A stretch of DNA of 11,692 bases from Thermodesulfatator sp. (lineage in GTDB: Bacteria > Desulfobacterota > Thermodesulfobacteria > Thermodesulfobacteriales > Thermodesulfobacteriaceae): contig JALWCD010000073.1 of NCBI GenBank assembly GCA_027036915.1, positions 1 through 11,692 of the forward strand, in the 5' to 3' direction. This document shows positions 4,615-11,691 of the stretch, one piece after another; position 1 is the stretch's first letter, and each line of letters starts with the position of its first letter. The notes below the pieces were generated by a model that worked only from the letters and a program-made list of their open reading frames with translations, had not been told where the DNA came from and searched no databases. Both the position numbers and the translations under genes were made by a program.

Positions 4615-7286
4615 CAGGCCGCAGCCTCCTGGGCTTTCTCAGCCAGAAGACTCTCCACCGCCGAAATCACGGCCTGACGATCGAGCTTGACCTGAAATTC
4701 GTCCGCCCCTGCCTCCTTGGCCTTACGGTAGATCTCCTCCCCGGAAAGACTGGTCAATACCATGATGGGAAGCTCCTTGAAGCGCTCGTCGCTTCGCACC
4801 CGCTTCACCAGTTCCAGACCGTTCATCCTGGGCATTTCAATATCGGTAATCAAAAGATCGAAAGATTCTTGCTGGAGTTTCTCCCAGGCCGCCTGACCGT
4901 CTTCCGCAATCTCCACCTCATAGCCCGCGGCCTCAAGATAATTTTTGACCAGCTGAGCATAAAAGGTCGAGTCCTCGGCATAGAGGATCCGACGTCCCTC
5001 CTCTATCACCGGGCGCTTAAACCAATCCGGATCGAACATTTCTATAATCTTATATATGTCCAGAAAGATGGTCGTCCGGTCATTGATGATCCGGTTGCCG
5101 AGAATCCCCTCGGTCTTGTAGATATCTTCCTGAAGCTCAAGATCCGTCTCGATACTGTCAAGAATCTGGGAAACCAGAACGGCTACACTCTTGCCGGCTT
5201 CCTCAAAAAGAAGCAGATTATATTCCTCCTGTTCCGGAAGAGGCTGAATGGGAAGGTAATTTTCCAGCCTGATAACCGGAACCGACTGCCCCTTATACTG
5301 CACCACCTCTTTTCCGCCCACGAACTCCAGATCTTCGGCCTTGATCTTATCGAGTCGCGAAACCAGCGAAAGAGGAATGGCGAACTGCTCCGAGGGATGC
5401 ACGTTGAAAAGCAGTACGAAATGAGTTTCTTCCGTGGAGACCCGTTTCTCCTTCTCCTCAAGGGCCTTCTGGGCCTCCTCGGCCCGGAAGCCCACGTGCC
5501 GAGAAAGTCCCACCACATCCAGAATCAGGGCCACCTTTCCATCTCCCATGATGGTAGCCCCGGCATAGATGGGAATGTTCTTCAATAATCGGTCCAGAGG
5601 TTTGACCACGATCTCCTCCGAATCCCGAACCTCGTCCACCAGTAGCCCGAACTCCATGGTGCCGCTGGTAAGGATGGCCAGACTCCTGGCCTCTCCGTCT
5701 TCCTGTTCCAGGACCTTGGAAAGTCGTACAATGGGAATGATATTGCCCCTTAAACGATAAAACTCCGAATAACCTATCTTGTGGATCTCGTCTTCGCTTT
5801 CGATGTTGACCAGTTCCTTGAGATTCACCTGGGGAATGGCATAACGCTCGCCACCGGAAAGGACAATTAGCGCCGGAACAATGGCCAGAGTCAGAGGGAT
5901 CTTTATTCTGACCGTAGTCCCGGCTCCCTTCACACTCCGGATTTCGATGCTTCCACCGAGGCGCTCGATGTTGGTCTTGACCACATCCATGCCCACGCCC
6001 CGGCCGGAAATGTTGGTCACCTTCTCGGCCGTGGAAAATCCGGGACGAAAGATGAGATTTATGGCCTCGTGATCGCTCATGCGCTCGGCTTCTTCCGGCG
6101 TGATAAGCCCCTTCTCCACGGCCTTCTTTTTGACCTTCTCAACGTCAATCCCCCGGCCGTCGTCTTCGATCTCAATAATGACCTGCCCGCCTTCATGATA
6201 GGCTCGCATCACCAGAGTGCCTACCGGGGGTTTGCCTACCTGCGCTCGTTCGTCCGGATGCTCGATCCCGTGATCGATGGAGTTGCGCACCAGGTGAGTT
6301 AAAGGATCCTTGATGGCCTCGATGATGGAACGATCGAGTTCGGTGTCCGCCCCCTCAATGTGGAGATTGACCTTTTTGCCCGTAGAGCGAGCCAGATCCC
6401 GCACGATCCTCGGGAACTTGTTGAAGACGTTCCCAATAGGCTGCATGCGGGTCTTCATAATGGCTTCCTGCATCTCGGTAGTCACCAGAGAAAGCGTCTG
6501 TGTGGCCTGCATGAGCTCCGGATCCACCTTCTGGTTGGCCAGCTGCACCAGGCGGTTGCGCGCCAGGACCAGCTCTCCAGCCAGGTTCATGAGATGATCC
6601 AGCAGTCGTACGTCCACCCGAATATGGGTCTCGGTAAGGGTGACCTGCGGGGGAGCTTTGGGAGCTTCCTTTTTGGGAGGCGCCTTAACCGCCGGTTTAT
6701 CTTCCTGGGCAGGCTTTTCCTTGGCCGCAGGTTCTGTTTCCTGAGGCTTCTTCTCCTCAGGAGGCTTGCTTTCCGCCGGAGTTTCCGTCTTCTCCTCGGA
6801 TGGCCTGGCCTCTTCCCCGGCGGCTTCAGCCTCTCTGGGCTTGGCCTCTTCGGCTTCCTTCTTTTCCTCCGGAGCCTCGCCCTTAGCCCTCCGGGCCACT
6901 TTCTCCGCAAAGTTACTCAGAGTTACCAGAAAATCCAGATAAGTTTCGTCCATCGGCTCCTGCTTGTGCTCCTCGATATGGGCCACAATGGCCTTAATGT
7001 GGTCCACGGCCTGAAGGAGCATGTCGATGATCTCCTCGTCCGCCACCACCAGGCCGTCGCGAAGCTTGGAAAGGATGTCCTCCGCAAAATGGGCGATGCC
7101 CTCCAAGGTCTTAAAACCAAAAAAGCCCGCCGTACCCTTCAGGGTATGCATGGTGCGGAAGATACTTTTCAGGATCTCCGTATTCTGGGGATCCTGTTCG
7201 AGCTCCACAAACTCTTCGTCGAGTTTCTCCAGCCCCTCCTTGGCCTCGGTTATAAAATCTTGAAGAACATCGTCTTCAAAAGACAT
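4614..7286 (-). CDS. cheA: Hybrid chemotaxis histidine kinase CheA with C-terminal receiver
   Basis: An 890-residue kinase, longer than classical CheA. In order: Hpt/P1 domain (1-125) with phospho-accepting His47 in 'MHTLKGTAGF'; a low-complexity Glu/Lys/Ala/Pro linker (about 136-212) where a CheY-binding P2 domain would normally sit; dimerisation helices (about 220-285); an ATPase domain with the N box around Asn335 (HLVRNSIDHGIEH), 'DDGRGID' (375-381) and 'GRGVGMDVV' (428-436); one CheW-like domain (about 467-600); a second, divergent CheW-like domain (about 620-755); and a receiver (766-885) with acidic E771/D772, phosphorylatable Asp815, Thr845/Ser846 and Lys867. In the receiver the lysine is followed by Leu instead of the usual Pro. 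AAAGGAGG precedes the start, 12 bp after cheR. It phosphorylates CheY and CheB; the receiver may act as a phosphate sink or internal regulator (inference). Confidence 0.96.
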   Translation of the reverse strand: MSFEDDVLQDFITEAKEGLEKLDEEFVELEQDPQNTEILKSIFRTMHTLKGTAGFFGFKTLEGIAHFAEDILSKLRDGLVVADEEIIDMLLQAVDHIKAIVAHIEEHKQEPMDETYLDFLVTLSNFAEKVARRAKGEAPEEKKEAEEAKPREAEAAGEEARPSEEKTETPAESKPPEEKKPQETEPAAKEKPAQEDKPAVKAPPKKEAPKAPPQVTLTETHIRVDVRLLDHLMNLAGELVLARNRLVQLANQKVDPELMQATQTLSLVTTEMQEAIMKTRMQPIGNVFNKFPRIVRDLARSTGKKVNLHIEGADTELDRSIIEAIKDPLTHLVRNSIDHGIEHPDERAQVGKPPVGTLVMRAYHEGGQVIIEIEDDGRGIDVEKVKKKAVEKGLITPEEAERMSDHEAINLIFRPGFSTAEKVTNISGRGVGMDVVKTNIERLGGSIEIRSVKGAGTTVRIKIPLTLAIVPALIVLSGGERYAIPQVNLKELVNIESEDEIHKIGYSEFYRLRGNIIPIVRLSKVLEQEDGEARSLAILTSGTMEFGLLVDEVRDSEEIVVKPLDRLLKNIPIYAGATIMGDGKVALILDVVGLSRHVGFRAEEAQKALEEKEKRVSTEETHFVLLFNVHPSEQFAIPLSLVSRLDKIKAEDLEFVGGKEVVQYKGQSVPVIRLENYLPIQPLPEQEEYNLLLFEEAGKSVAVLVSQILDSIETDLELQEDIYKTEGILGNRIINDRTTIFLDIYKIIEMFDPDWFKRPVIEEGRRILYAEDSTFYAQLVKNYLEAAGYEVEIAEDGQAAWEKLQQESFDLLITDIEMPRMNGLELVKRVRSDERFKELPIMVLTSLSGEEIYRKAKEAGADEFQVKLDRQAVISAVESLLAEKAQEAAA

Positions 7287-7298
7287 GGGCCGCCTCCT

Positions 7299-8117
7299 TT
7301 AATCTTTTTTACGAAAACACACCGTCTTGCCCAGGACCTTCTTTTCCATATCCGGCGGAAGCCCCGGAGGAATCTCCGTGGCTCCCAGGAAAATATATCC
7401 TCCCGGAGCCAGCGCCTTACAGAGGTTCTCCCAGACCTTTTTCTTTATGGCCGGTGAAAAATAGATCAGTACGTAACGGCAAAAGATCACATCGAATTTC
7501 TGCGTGGCCGGCATGGGCTCCACCAGATTAATCTTCCGGAAGGTTACCATCCGCCTGATTTCGTCTGAAATTTTCCAGTTAGATCCCATCTGTTTGAAGT
7601 ATTTTACCAGAAAAGTAATCGGCAATCCACGGTTAACTTCAATCTGGTTGTACACCCCTTCCTTGGCCTTCTTGAGAGCTGAGTCCGAAATATCCGAGGC
7701 CAGGATCTCGATCCGCCAGGAGGAAACCAGATCGGGAAAATATTCCTTGAGCAAAATGGCCAGGCTGTAAGGTTCCTGTCCGGTGGAGCAGGCCGCAGAC
7801 CAGAAACGAAGTCGCCTTTCCCGCTGCCTTTTGGTCTTGAGTTCCGGAATGACGACCTTTCTCAGGGTCTCAAAGGGATGCTGGTCCCGGAAAAAGTAGG
7901 TCTCATTAGTGGTCAGGGCGTCAATGATCTGATCGAGGAGTTGACGGGTGAGTTTAGTGCGGGCGATCTCGTAAAGAGCCTCATGATTCCGGTAACCCAG
8001 ACTTCGGGCCAACTCGTCCAGGCGGCTCTCAAGAAGATATTCTTTCCCACTCTTTATGGATATCCCGCTGGCTCGCTCCACCAGCATGGTAAAGAAATTG
8101 AAAATCTCCTGCTTCAT
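7299..8117 (-). CDS. cheR: Chemoreceptor glutamate methyltransferase CheR
   Basis: A 272-residue enzyme of normal length that methylates glutamates of chemoreceptors with S-adenosylmethionine, opposing CheB. The N-terminal helical domain (1-75) ends in the signature 'TTNETYFFRD' (69-78). The SAM domain shows 'FWSAACSTGQEPYSLA' (105-120), the acidic 'ASDIS' (140-144) and 'FDVIFCRYVLIYF' (208-220). In the last motif the usual Asn after CR is Tyr here (Tyr215), close to the SAM site. The ATG overlaps the cheB stop in ATGA and is preceded by GAGGAAGGG inside cheB. No C-terminal receptor-docking TPR or pentapeptide-binding extension is present. Confidence 0.96.
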   Translation of the reverse strand: MKQEIFNFFTMLVERASGISIKSGKEYLLESRLDELARSLGYRNHEALYEIARTKLTRQLLDQIIDALTTNETYFFRDQHPFETLRKVVIPELKTKRQRERRLRFWSAACSTGQEPYSLAILLKEYFPDLVSSWRIEILASDISDSALKKAKEGVYNQIEVNRGLPITFLVKYFKQMGSNWKISDEIRRMVTFRKINLVEPMPATQKFDVIFCRYVLIYFSPAIKKKVWENLCKALAPGGYIFLGATEIPPGLPPDMEKKVLGKTVCFRKKD

Positions 8118-9166
8118 CTCACACCCTTCCTCAAAAAGATCTCCTGAAGTTTCAAGGGAATCTCCGGCAAGGGCAGAACGAAATCCGCCAGACCGGCCTC
8201 CACCACGGCCCGGGGCATCCCGTAAACCGTGGAGGTCTTCTCATCCTGAGCGATCACCAGGCCTCCCTTCTCCTTAATCTTGCGGGCCCCTTCCCGGCCG
8301 TCGTGTCCCATTCCCGTAAGCACCACTCCCACCACCGCTCCACCATAAACCTCGGCCAGGGAACGAAAAAGGGGATCCACCGCCGGCCGACATCCGTTTT
8401 CAGGAGGCCCCTGGTGAAGGAAAATATGCTTGACCCGACCGGAAGCCTTCACCTCCATGTGGTAATCTCCCGGAGCGATGTAGACCACGCCCTTCTGAAC
8501 CAGCTCCCCATTCTGGGCCTCCTTTACCCGGAGGGAAGACTGGCGATCGAGATTCTGCGCCAGCTGAGCGGTGAACATGGGAGGCATGTGTTGCACAATA
8601 AGGATGGGCACCGGAAAGGTGGAAGGAAGCCTGGGGATAACATCCAGTAAGGCCCTGGGACCGCCGGTCGAGACCCCGATCCCCACCACGGAAAAGACCC
8701 CCGGCCTTATGACCGGAGGTTTGAAGGTCGGCGGTTTGGGAGGCCGGGGAAGAACCGGAGGCCTGGCCGCCGGCACCGCGGCCCGGATCTTGGGTATAAG
8801 TTCCTCCTTTATCCGATGCAAACTGTCCGTAAGGGCCCCTCCCTTGGGCTTGGTTACAAAATCGAAGGCCCCCAGCGAAAGGGCCTCGATGGTTTCTTTG
8901 GCCCCCTTCTCGGTGAGGGAGGAAAACATAATGACCTTCGTCCGGGGTACCAGCCGGCGGATCTCTTTCAGGGCCGAAAGACCATCCATGACCGGCATCT
9001 CCACGTCCAGCGTGATAACATCCGGACGAAGGGCCCGGGCCAGTTCCACGGCCTCCCGCCCGTCCTTGGCCTGTCCTACCACTTCTATATCAGGCTCCTT
9101 GGAAAGAACCTCCGCAAGCAGACGCCTTACCACCGGCGAATCATCTACAATAAGGACTCTTATCAT
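8114..9166 (-). CDS. cheB: Chemotaxis response regulator methylesterase CheB
   Basis: A 350-residue two-domain protein. The receiver (1-120) has the acidic pair D8/D9, phospho-acceptor Asp54 (ITLDVEMP), Ser82/Ser83 and Lys107. A proline-rich linker (about 131-156) leads to the methylesterase domain (158-345) with the catalytic triad Ser166 (GVSTGGP), His193 (VQHMP) and Asp289 (GMGHDG). Phosphorylation by CheA relieves inhibition by the receiver, and the enzyme then removes methyl groups from or deamidates receptor side chains. GGAGGAGG precedes the ATG, which overlaps the cheY stop by one base (TAATG). Confidence 0.97.
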   Translation of the reverse strand: MIRVLIVDDSPVVRRLLAEVLSKEPDIEVVGQAKDGREAVELARALRPDVITLDVEMPVMDGLSALKEIRRLVPRTKVIMFSSLTEKGAKETIEALSLGAFDFVTKPKGGALTDSLHRIKEELIPKIRAAVPAARPPVLPRPPKPPTFKPPVIRPGVFSVVGIGVSTGGPRALLDVIPRLPSTFPVPILIVQHMPPMFTAQLAQNLDRQSSLRVKEAQNGELVQKGVVYIAPGDYHMEVKASGRVKHIFLHQGPPENGCRPAVDPLFRSLAEVYGGAVVGVVLTGMGHDGREGARKIKEKGGLVIAQDEKTSTVYGMPRAVVEAGLADFVLPLPEIPLKLQEIFLRKGVR

Positions 9167-9537
9167 TAAAGTGCCTCCTCCAGCAGAAAACGTATCTTGG
9201 TCTCCAGCATTTCTTTGTCAAAAGGTTTCATGAGATACTCGTTGGCCCCGGCCATAATGGCCTCCACCACGCTTTTTTGCTGATTTTCGGTGGTGACCAT
9301 CATAATCTTTATGTCGTTCCAGTCCGGATTGGCCCGTACGGCTTTGAGAAACTCGTAACCGTTCATCACCGGCATGTGCCAGTCCAGCAGAATGAGACGC
9401 ACATCCGGATTCTCTTTTAAGCGCTCCAGACCTTCCTGACCGTTTTCGGCCTCCACCACGGTAAAGCCCATCTCCTCCAGATACTTTCTTTCGATCTGTC
9501 TTATAGATTTGGAGTCGTCCACCACCAAGGCTTTCAT
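9166..9537 (-). CDS. cheY: Single-domain response regulator CheY
   Basis: A 123-residue receiver-only protein with D7/D8, phospho-acceptor Asp52 (LLDWHMPVMNGYEFL), Thr82/Thr83 and the conserved Lys104-Pro105. 'MKALVVDDSKSIRQIERKYL' and the absence of any output domain match CheY, the diffusible signal from CheA to the flagellar switch. GGGGGGAG precedes the start. It sits 11 bp after the PK_C-like gene and just before cheB. Because the operon also encodes a receiver on CheA, this CheY may not be the only phosphate acceptor. Confidence 0.93.
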   Translation of the reverse strand: MKALVVDDSKSIRQIERKYLEEMGFTVVEAENGQEGLERLKENPDVRLILLDWHMPVMNGYEFLKAVRANPDWNDIKIMMVTTENQQKSVVEAIMAGANEYLMKPFDKEMLETKIRFLLEEAL

Positions 9538-9548
9538 ATCTCCCCCCT

Positions 9549-10103
9549 TTACCAGTCCCGGGGCTTGGCCAGAATCTCCCTGATCTTCATGTGAAAAAGA
9601 CGGTTCGAAGGCATAGCCCGAATGAGCGCCACCGTGTCCGCCCCTCTGGCCGTCCCGGCCACCGCCAGCACATCTTCCGGAGGAATCAAACCCGCATCAC
9701 AGGCCATGGCCACGATCTCCACGCAGACCTTCATTCCCTGTCCGAACATCCGCAGAGTGTGCGCCACGAGATCCGGTTGCGAATAATGCACCAACTCTCG
9801 AATGGCCGTCCCCACGTTCCTAAAAACCATGGTCCCGGTATACACCTTTGCCCCCAGAGCCTCAAGTTCTTTCCGTATTTCGGGAGTCATCTCTAAGGTT
9901 CCCGGTTCGCGGAACCCTACGTTATGGGTGACCACTACCAGGTTCACCTCCAGGCCCTGGAAAAGTCTCGCAGCCTCAAGGCCCGTAGTCCCAAAGGTAG
10001 AGGCCACCACCACGTGTTTCAACCCTCTTTCTTCTACCGCCTTTCGGGCCACCTGCAAGGCCGCCCCGGTATTGTGTTTGCCGGCCTTCTCAAAAACCAC
10101 CAT
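9549..10103 (-). CDS. Pyruvate kinase C-terminal-like protein (PK_C superfamily), function unknown
   Basis: A 184-residue soluble alpha/beta protein resembling the free-standing homologues of the pyruvate kinase C-terminal (allosteric) domain seen in archaea and thermophilic bacteria. Features are 'GKHNTGAALQVARKAVEERG' (8-27), the alternating strand 'HVVVASTFGTTGLEAARLF' (30-48), 'NLVVVTHNVGFREPG' (54-68), and 'EDVLAVAGTARGADTVALI' (143-161), a glycine-rich loop likely to bind phosphate or a nucleotide. No TIM barrel of pyruvate kinase is present, so it cannot make pyruvate. AAGGAGGGG lies before the ATG; the FliK-like gene ends 3 bp upstream and cheY follows after 11 bp, so it is embedded in the operon. 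Its role is not known; a metabolite-sensing function is conceivable but unsupported. Confidence 0.75.
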   Translation of the reverse strand: MVVFEKAGKHNTGAALQVARKAVEERGLKHVVVASTFGTTGLEAARLFQGLEVNLVVVTHNVGFREPGTLEMTPEIRKELEALGAKVYTGTMVFRNVGTAIRELVHYSQPDLVAHTLRMFGQGMKVCVEIVAMACDAGLIPPEDVLAVAGTARGADTVALIRAMPSNRLFHMKIREILAKPRDW

Positions 10104-10106
10104 CTT

Positions 10107-10913
10107 TTACCCCTCCTTAACCAGAATGACTCCCGGTTCATAGTAGCTCTTTTCCAGGGTAATCTCCGGCCAGAACCCCCTTTCGGCCAGCTCCCTCCGT
10201 AACTCCAAAACGCCCTCCCGCGCCAGCGCCAGGGCCTCCTCCCGGGAAAAATAAAAACTTATCTTGAGAGACTTCTCAGCCCCGGCCCGCACAAAAGCCT
10301 CCATCAGACCGAGCTCCGAAAGAAAAAGACGCAGATAGAAAAAACTTTCACCATCGGAAGTTCCTTCCTCCCGACCAGCCTCCATAAACCCCCATGAGAG
10401 ACGATCCGCGAAGAAAAAGGGTAAAACCAGATGTCCTTCCTGCCAGAATCGGCTCAGGATTGTCCAGTCACGACCGGATTCCTGAAAAATCTTCCTGTCT
10501 TCGATCTCCGCTGAAAACTTCTCTTTTTCCCTCACTTCCCGGTCCATAATCCTTACCAGAAAAGCCACCAGCGATAGAGGATCGGGTTTCTCGGAAACCG
10601 CCGGAAGTTTAGAGGCCAGAGCAGCCACCTGGGGTTGAAGCACCTGCACAAGTCGGGCAAATCTTTCTTCCGCCCGTCGAACCCCGGGACCTTCCACCAG
10701 TTGCAGGAGCACCGGAGGTCCCGGAGAAAGAACTCTCACCCTTACGTTTTCCCCGAGCCGGAAATCCTCGGGCAGCAGACTCCCGGCCAGACGGGCCTGA
10801 AAACGCTCCCCGCCGGTCTCCAGGGTAAGGGTCTTGCCCTCCACCTCCACCACCCGGACCGTGAGCTCCCGTCCCGGTAGATATGTTACCGGAGCCGGAA
10901 GGGTTACCCTCAT
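10107..10913 (-). CDS. FliK-like flagellar hook-length control domain protein
   Basis: A 268-residue protein. Residues 10-75 look like a small beta-barrel (alternating 'RELTVRVVEVEGKTLTLETG' and 'NVRVRVLSPGPPVLLQL'). Residues about 80-145 are helical and charged. Residues about 150-265 match the C-terminal hook-length (Flg_hook) pattern: 'LVLPFFFADRLSWGFMEAG', then 'SFFYLRLFLSELGLMEAFV', 'LKISFYFSREEALALAREG' and 'LRRELAERGF'. Classical FliK measures hook length and switches export specificity, with a long flexible N-terminus. Here that ruler-like part is short and replaced by the barrel, so it may be a FliK relative rather than the ruler itself. The stop of the upstream DUF2802 gene lies just after its start region (ATGA overlap), and AAGGGA precedes the ATG. 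No signal peptide is seen. Confidence 0.62.
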   Translation of the reverse strand: MRVTLPAPVTYLPGRELTVRVVEVEGKTLTLETGGERFQARLAGSLLPEDFRLGENVRVRVLSPGPPVLLQLVEGPGVRRAEERFARLVQVLQPQVAALASKLPAVSEKPDPLSLVAFLVRIMDREVREKEKFSAEIEDRKIFQESGRDWTILSRFWQEGHLVLPFFFADRLSWGFMEAGREEGTSDGESFFYLRLFLSELGLMEAFVRAGAEKSLKISFYFSREEALALAREGVLELRRELAERGFWPEITLEKSYYEPGVILVKEG

Positions 10914-11269
10914 GCCTGTCCCTTAAATCTTTCAAGAGAAAGCAATAGTTCCACCTCCCCCTCAGAAAGAGAAAACTTACGGGCTATCTCTTCCGTGGAA
11001 AGCCCCTGACGATAGGCCCGAAGGACCTCCTCTCTAATCCCCCTTCGGTCCTTACCGGTATGTTCCCAGGCCTCCACCCCCGCCTCCAGGGCCCCCTTCA
11101 GGCGAGCATAAAGCTGGCGTTCTTCCTCCAGATAACGGGCCAGGTCTCTGGAAAGCTTTTCCACCATCGCGAGCCGGGAAGTTATTTCCTCCAGAGGCAG
11201 ACCTCTAATCTTTTTAAAGCGCACCAATAAAAATAAAATTGCCATTCCAATATAAATTTTCGCTCGCAT
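10910..11269 (-). CDS. DUF2802 membrane-anchored protein
   Basis: A 119-residue protein. One hydrophobic segment near the N-terminus (about residues 5-17, IYIGMAILFLLV) is followed by Arg/Lys, predicting a short membrane anchor with the bulk in the cytoplasm. Residues 28-66 are a charged, probably coiled-coil helix. The C-terminus (79-111) has a helix-turn-helix-like 'AYRQGLSTEEIARKFSLSEGEVELLLSL', the hallmark of DUF2802. Family members are found beside cheW in gammaproteobacterial flagellar/chemotaxis clusters, so linkage to chemotaxis is conserved while the function is unknown. It overlaps the FliK-like gene by 4 bp (ATGA). AAAGGACAG lies before the ATG, and the P-II gene ends 25 bp upstream. 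Confidence 0.75.
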   Translation of the reverse strand: MRAKIYIGMAILFLLVRFKKIRGLPLEEITSRLAMVEKLSRDLARYLEEERQLYARLKGALEAGVEAWEHTGKDRRGIREEVLRAYRQGLSTEEIARKFSLSEGEVELLLSLERFKGQA

Positions 11270-11294
11270 TTTCTGTCCTTTCCTTTTGCTGATT

Positions 11295-11627
11295 TTACAG
11301 CGTGTTGATTTGCCCTGTTCTGATTTTAACCGCCACTTCTACCGGCGTAACGAAAATAATGCCGTCTCCACTGGCGCCTGTGTGCGCATGTTTTTGTACA
11401 ATTTCCAAAAAGGCGGGGATGTCCGCGTCGTCGGCCACCAATTCCAGCTTTGTAATTTTGAAATAGCGCTTGGCGGTTTCTCGGGCCTGAGAGAAATAAT
11501 TGGCGTCAAAACCGTAGCCAACAGGATGCACTTCAATGACCGTAATTCCCGGGGCATTATTTTCCTGCAAAGCCTGCACGACCGCTTCAACCCGGTTGCT
11601 TCGAATGTACGCTTTGATCTCTTTCAT
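11295..11627 (-). CDS. P-II-family signal protein, non-uridylylated type
   Basis: A 110-residue protein of P-II length. It keeps the B-loop 'TGASGDGIIFV' (83-93) and the C-loop 'VKIRTG' (100-105), both of which bind ATP/ADP in GlnB/GlnK. The N-terminal 'MKEIKAYIR' and 'GITVIEV' strands also match. Aligned without gaps to E. coli GlnB, the T-loop has normal length but a different sequence (HPVGYGFDANYFSQARETAK): Gln39 is Gly and the uridylylated Tyr51 is Thr. It therefore probably senses adenylates, perhaps with another ligand, and contacts an unknown partner. No glnA or amtB is beside it. GGAGGC precedes the ATG. It runs in the same direction as the chemotaxis operon, ends 25 bp before it, and has slightly lower G+C (about 50% by counting). 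Confidence 0.88.
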   Translation of the reverse strand: MKEIKAYIRSNRVEAVVQALQENNAPGITVIEVHPVGYGFDANYFSQARETAKRYFKITKLELVADDADIPAFLEIVQKHAHTGASGDGIIFVTPVEVAVKIRTGQINTL

Positions 11628-11673
11628 TATTGCCTCCGGATTTTCCCTTCGCCCAGAAAAGTTTTGCGGCTAC

Positions 11674-11691
11674 ATTTAAACAGGATTTAAA
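11674..11691. promoter_or_regulatory. Paired ATTTAAA repeats upstream of the P-II gene
   Basis: ATTTAAA occurs at 11674-11680 and again at 11685-11691, spaced by CAGG, so the period is 11 bp, about one helical turn. The pair lies 47-64 bp before the P-II start codon, where a promoter or regulator site would be expected. I cannot assign clear -35/-10 boxes, and the window ends here. Confidence 0.3.

Noticed and set aside
4578..5588. 336-codon open frame antisense to the 3' part of cheA
   Set aside because: No domain is recognisable, and the region encodes the CheW-like and receiver domains on the other strand; long antisense frames are common at this G+C content.
6587..6910. Lys/Arg/Pro-rich frame overlapping the CheA linker
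   Set aside because: It is a frame-shifted reading of the repetitive linker codons, not a separate basic protein.
6360..7457. 365-codon open frame antisense to cheA and cheR
   Set aside because: It is the mirror of the low-complexity Glu/Lys/Pro linker and P1 coding region, giving Leu/Arg/Gly-rich sequence; cheA is unambiguous on the other strand.
11270..11320. Possible promoter (TAAAAT at 11297-11292, minus) between the P-II and DUF2802 genes
   Set aside because: No acceptable -35 box is found at 16-18 bp spacing and the element overlaps the P-II stop codon; too weak to list.
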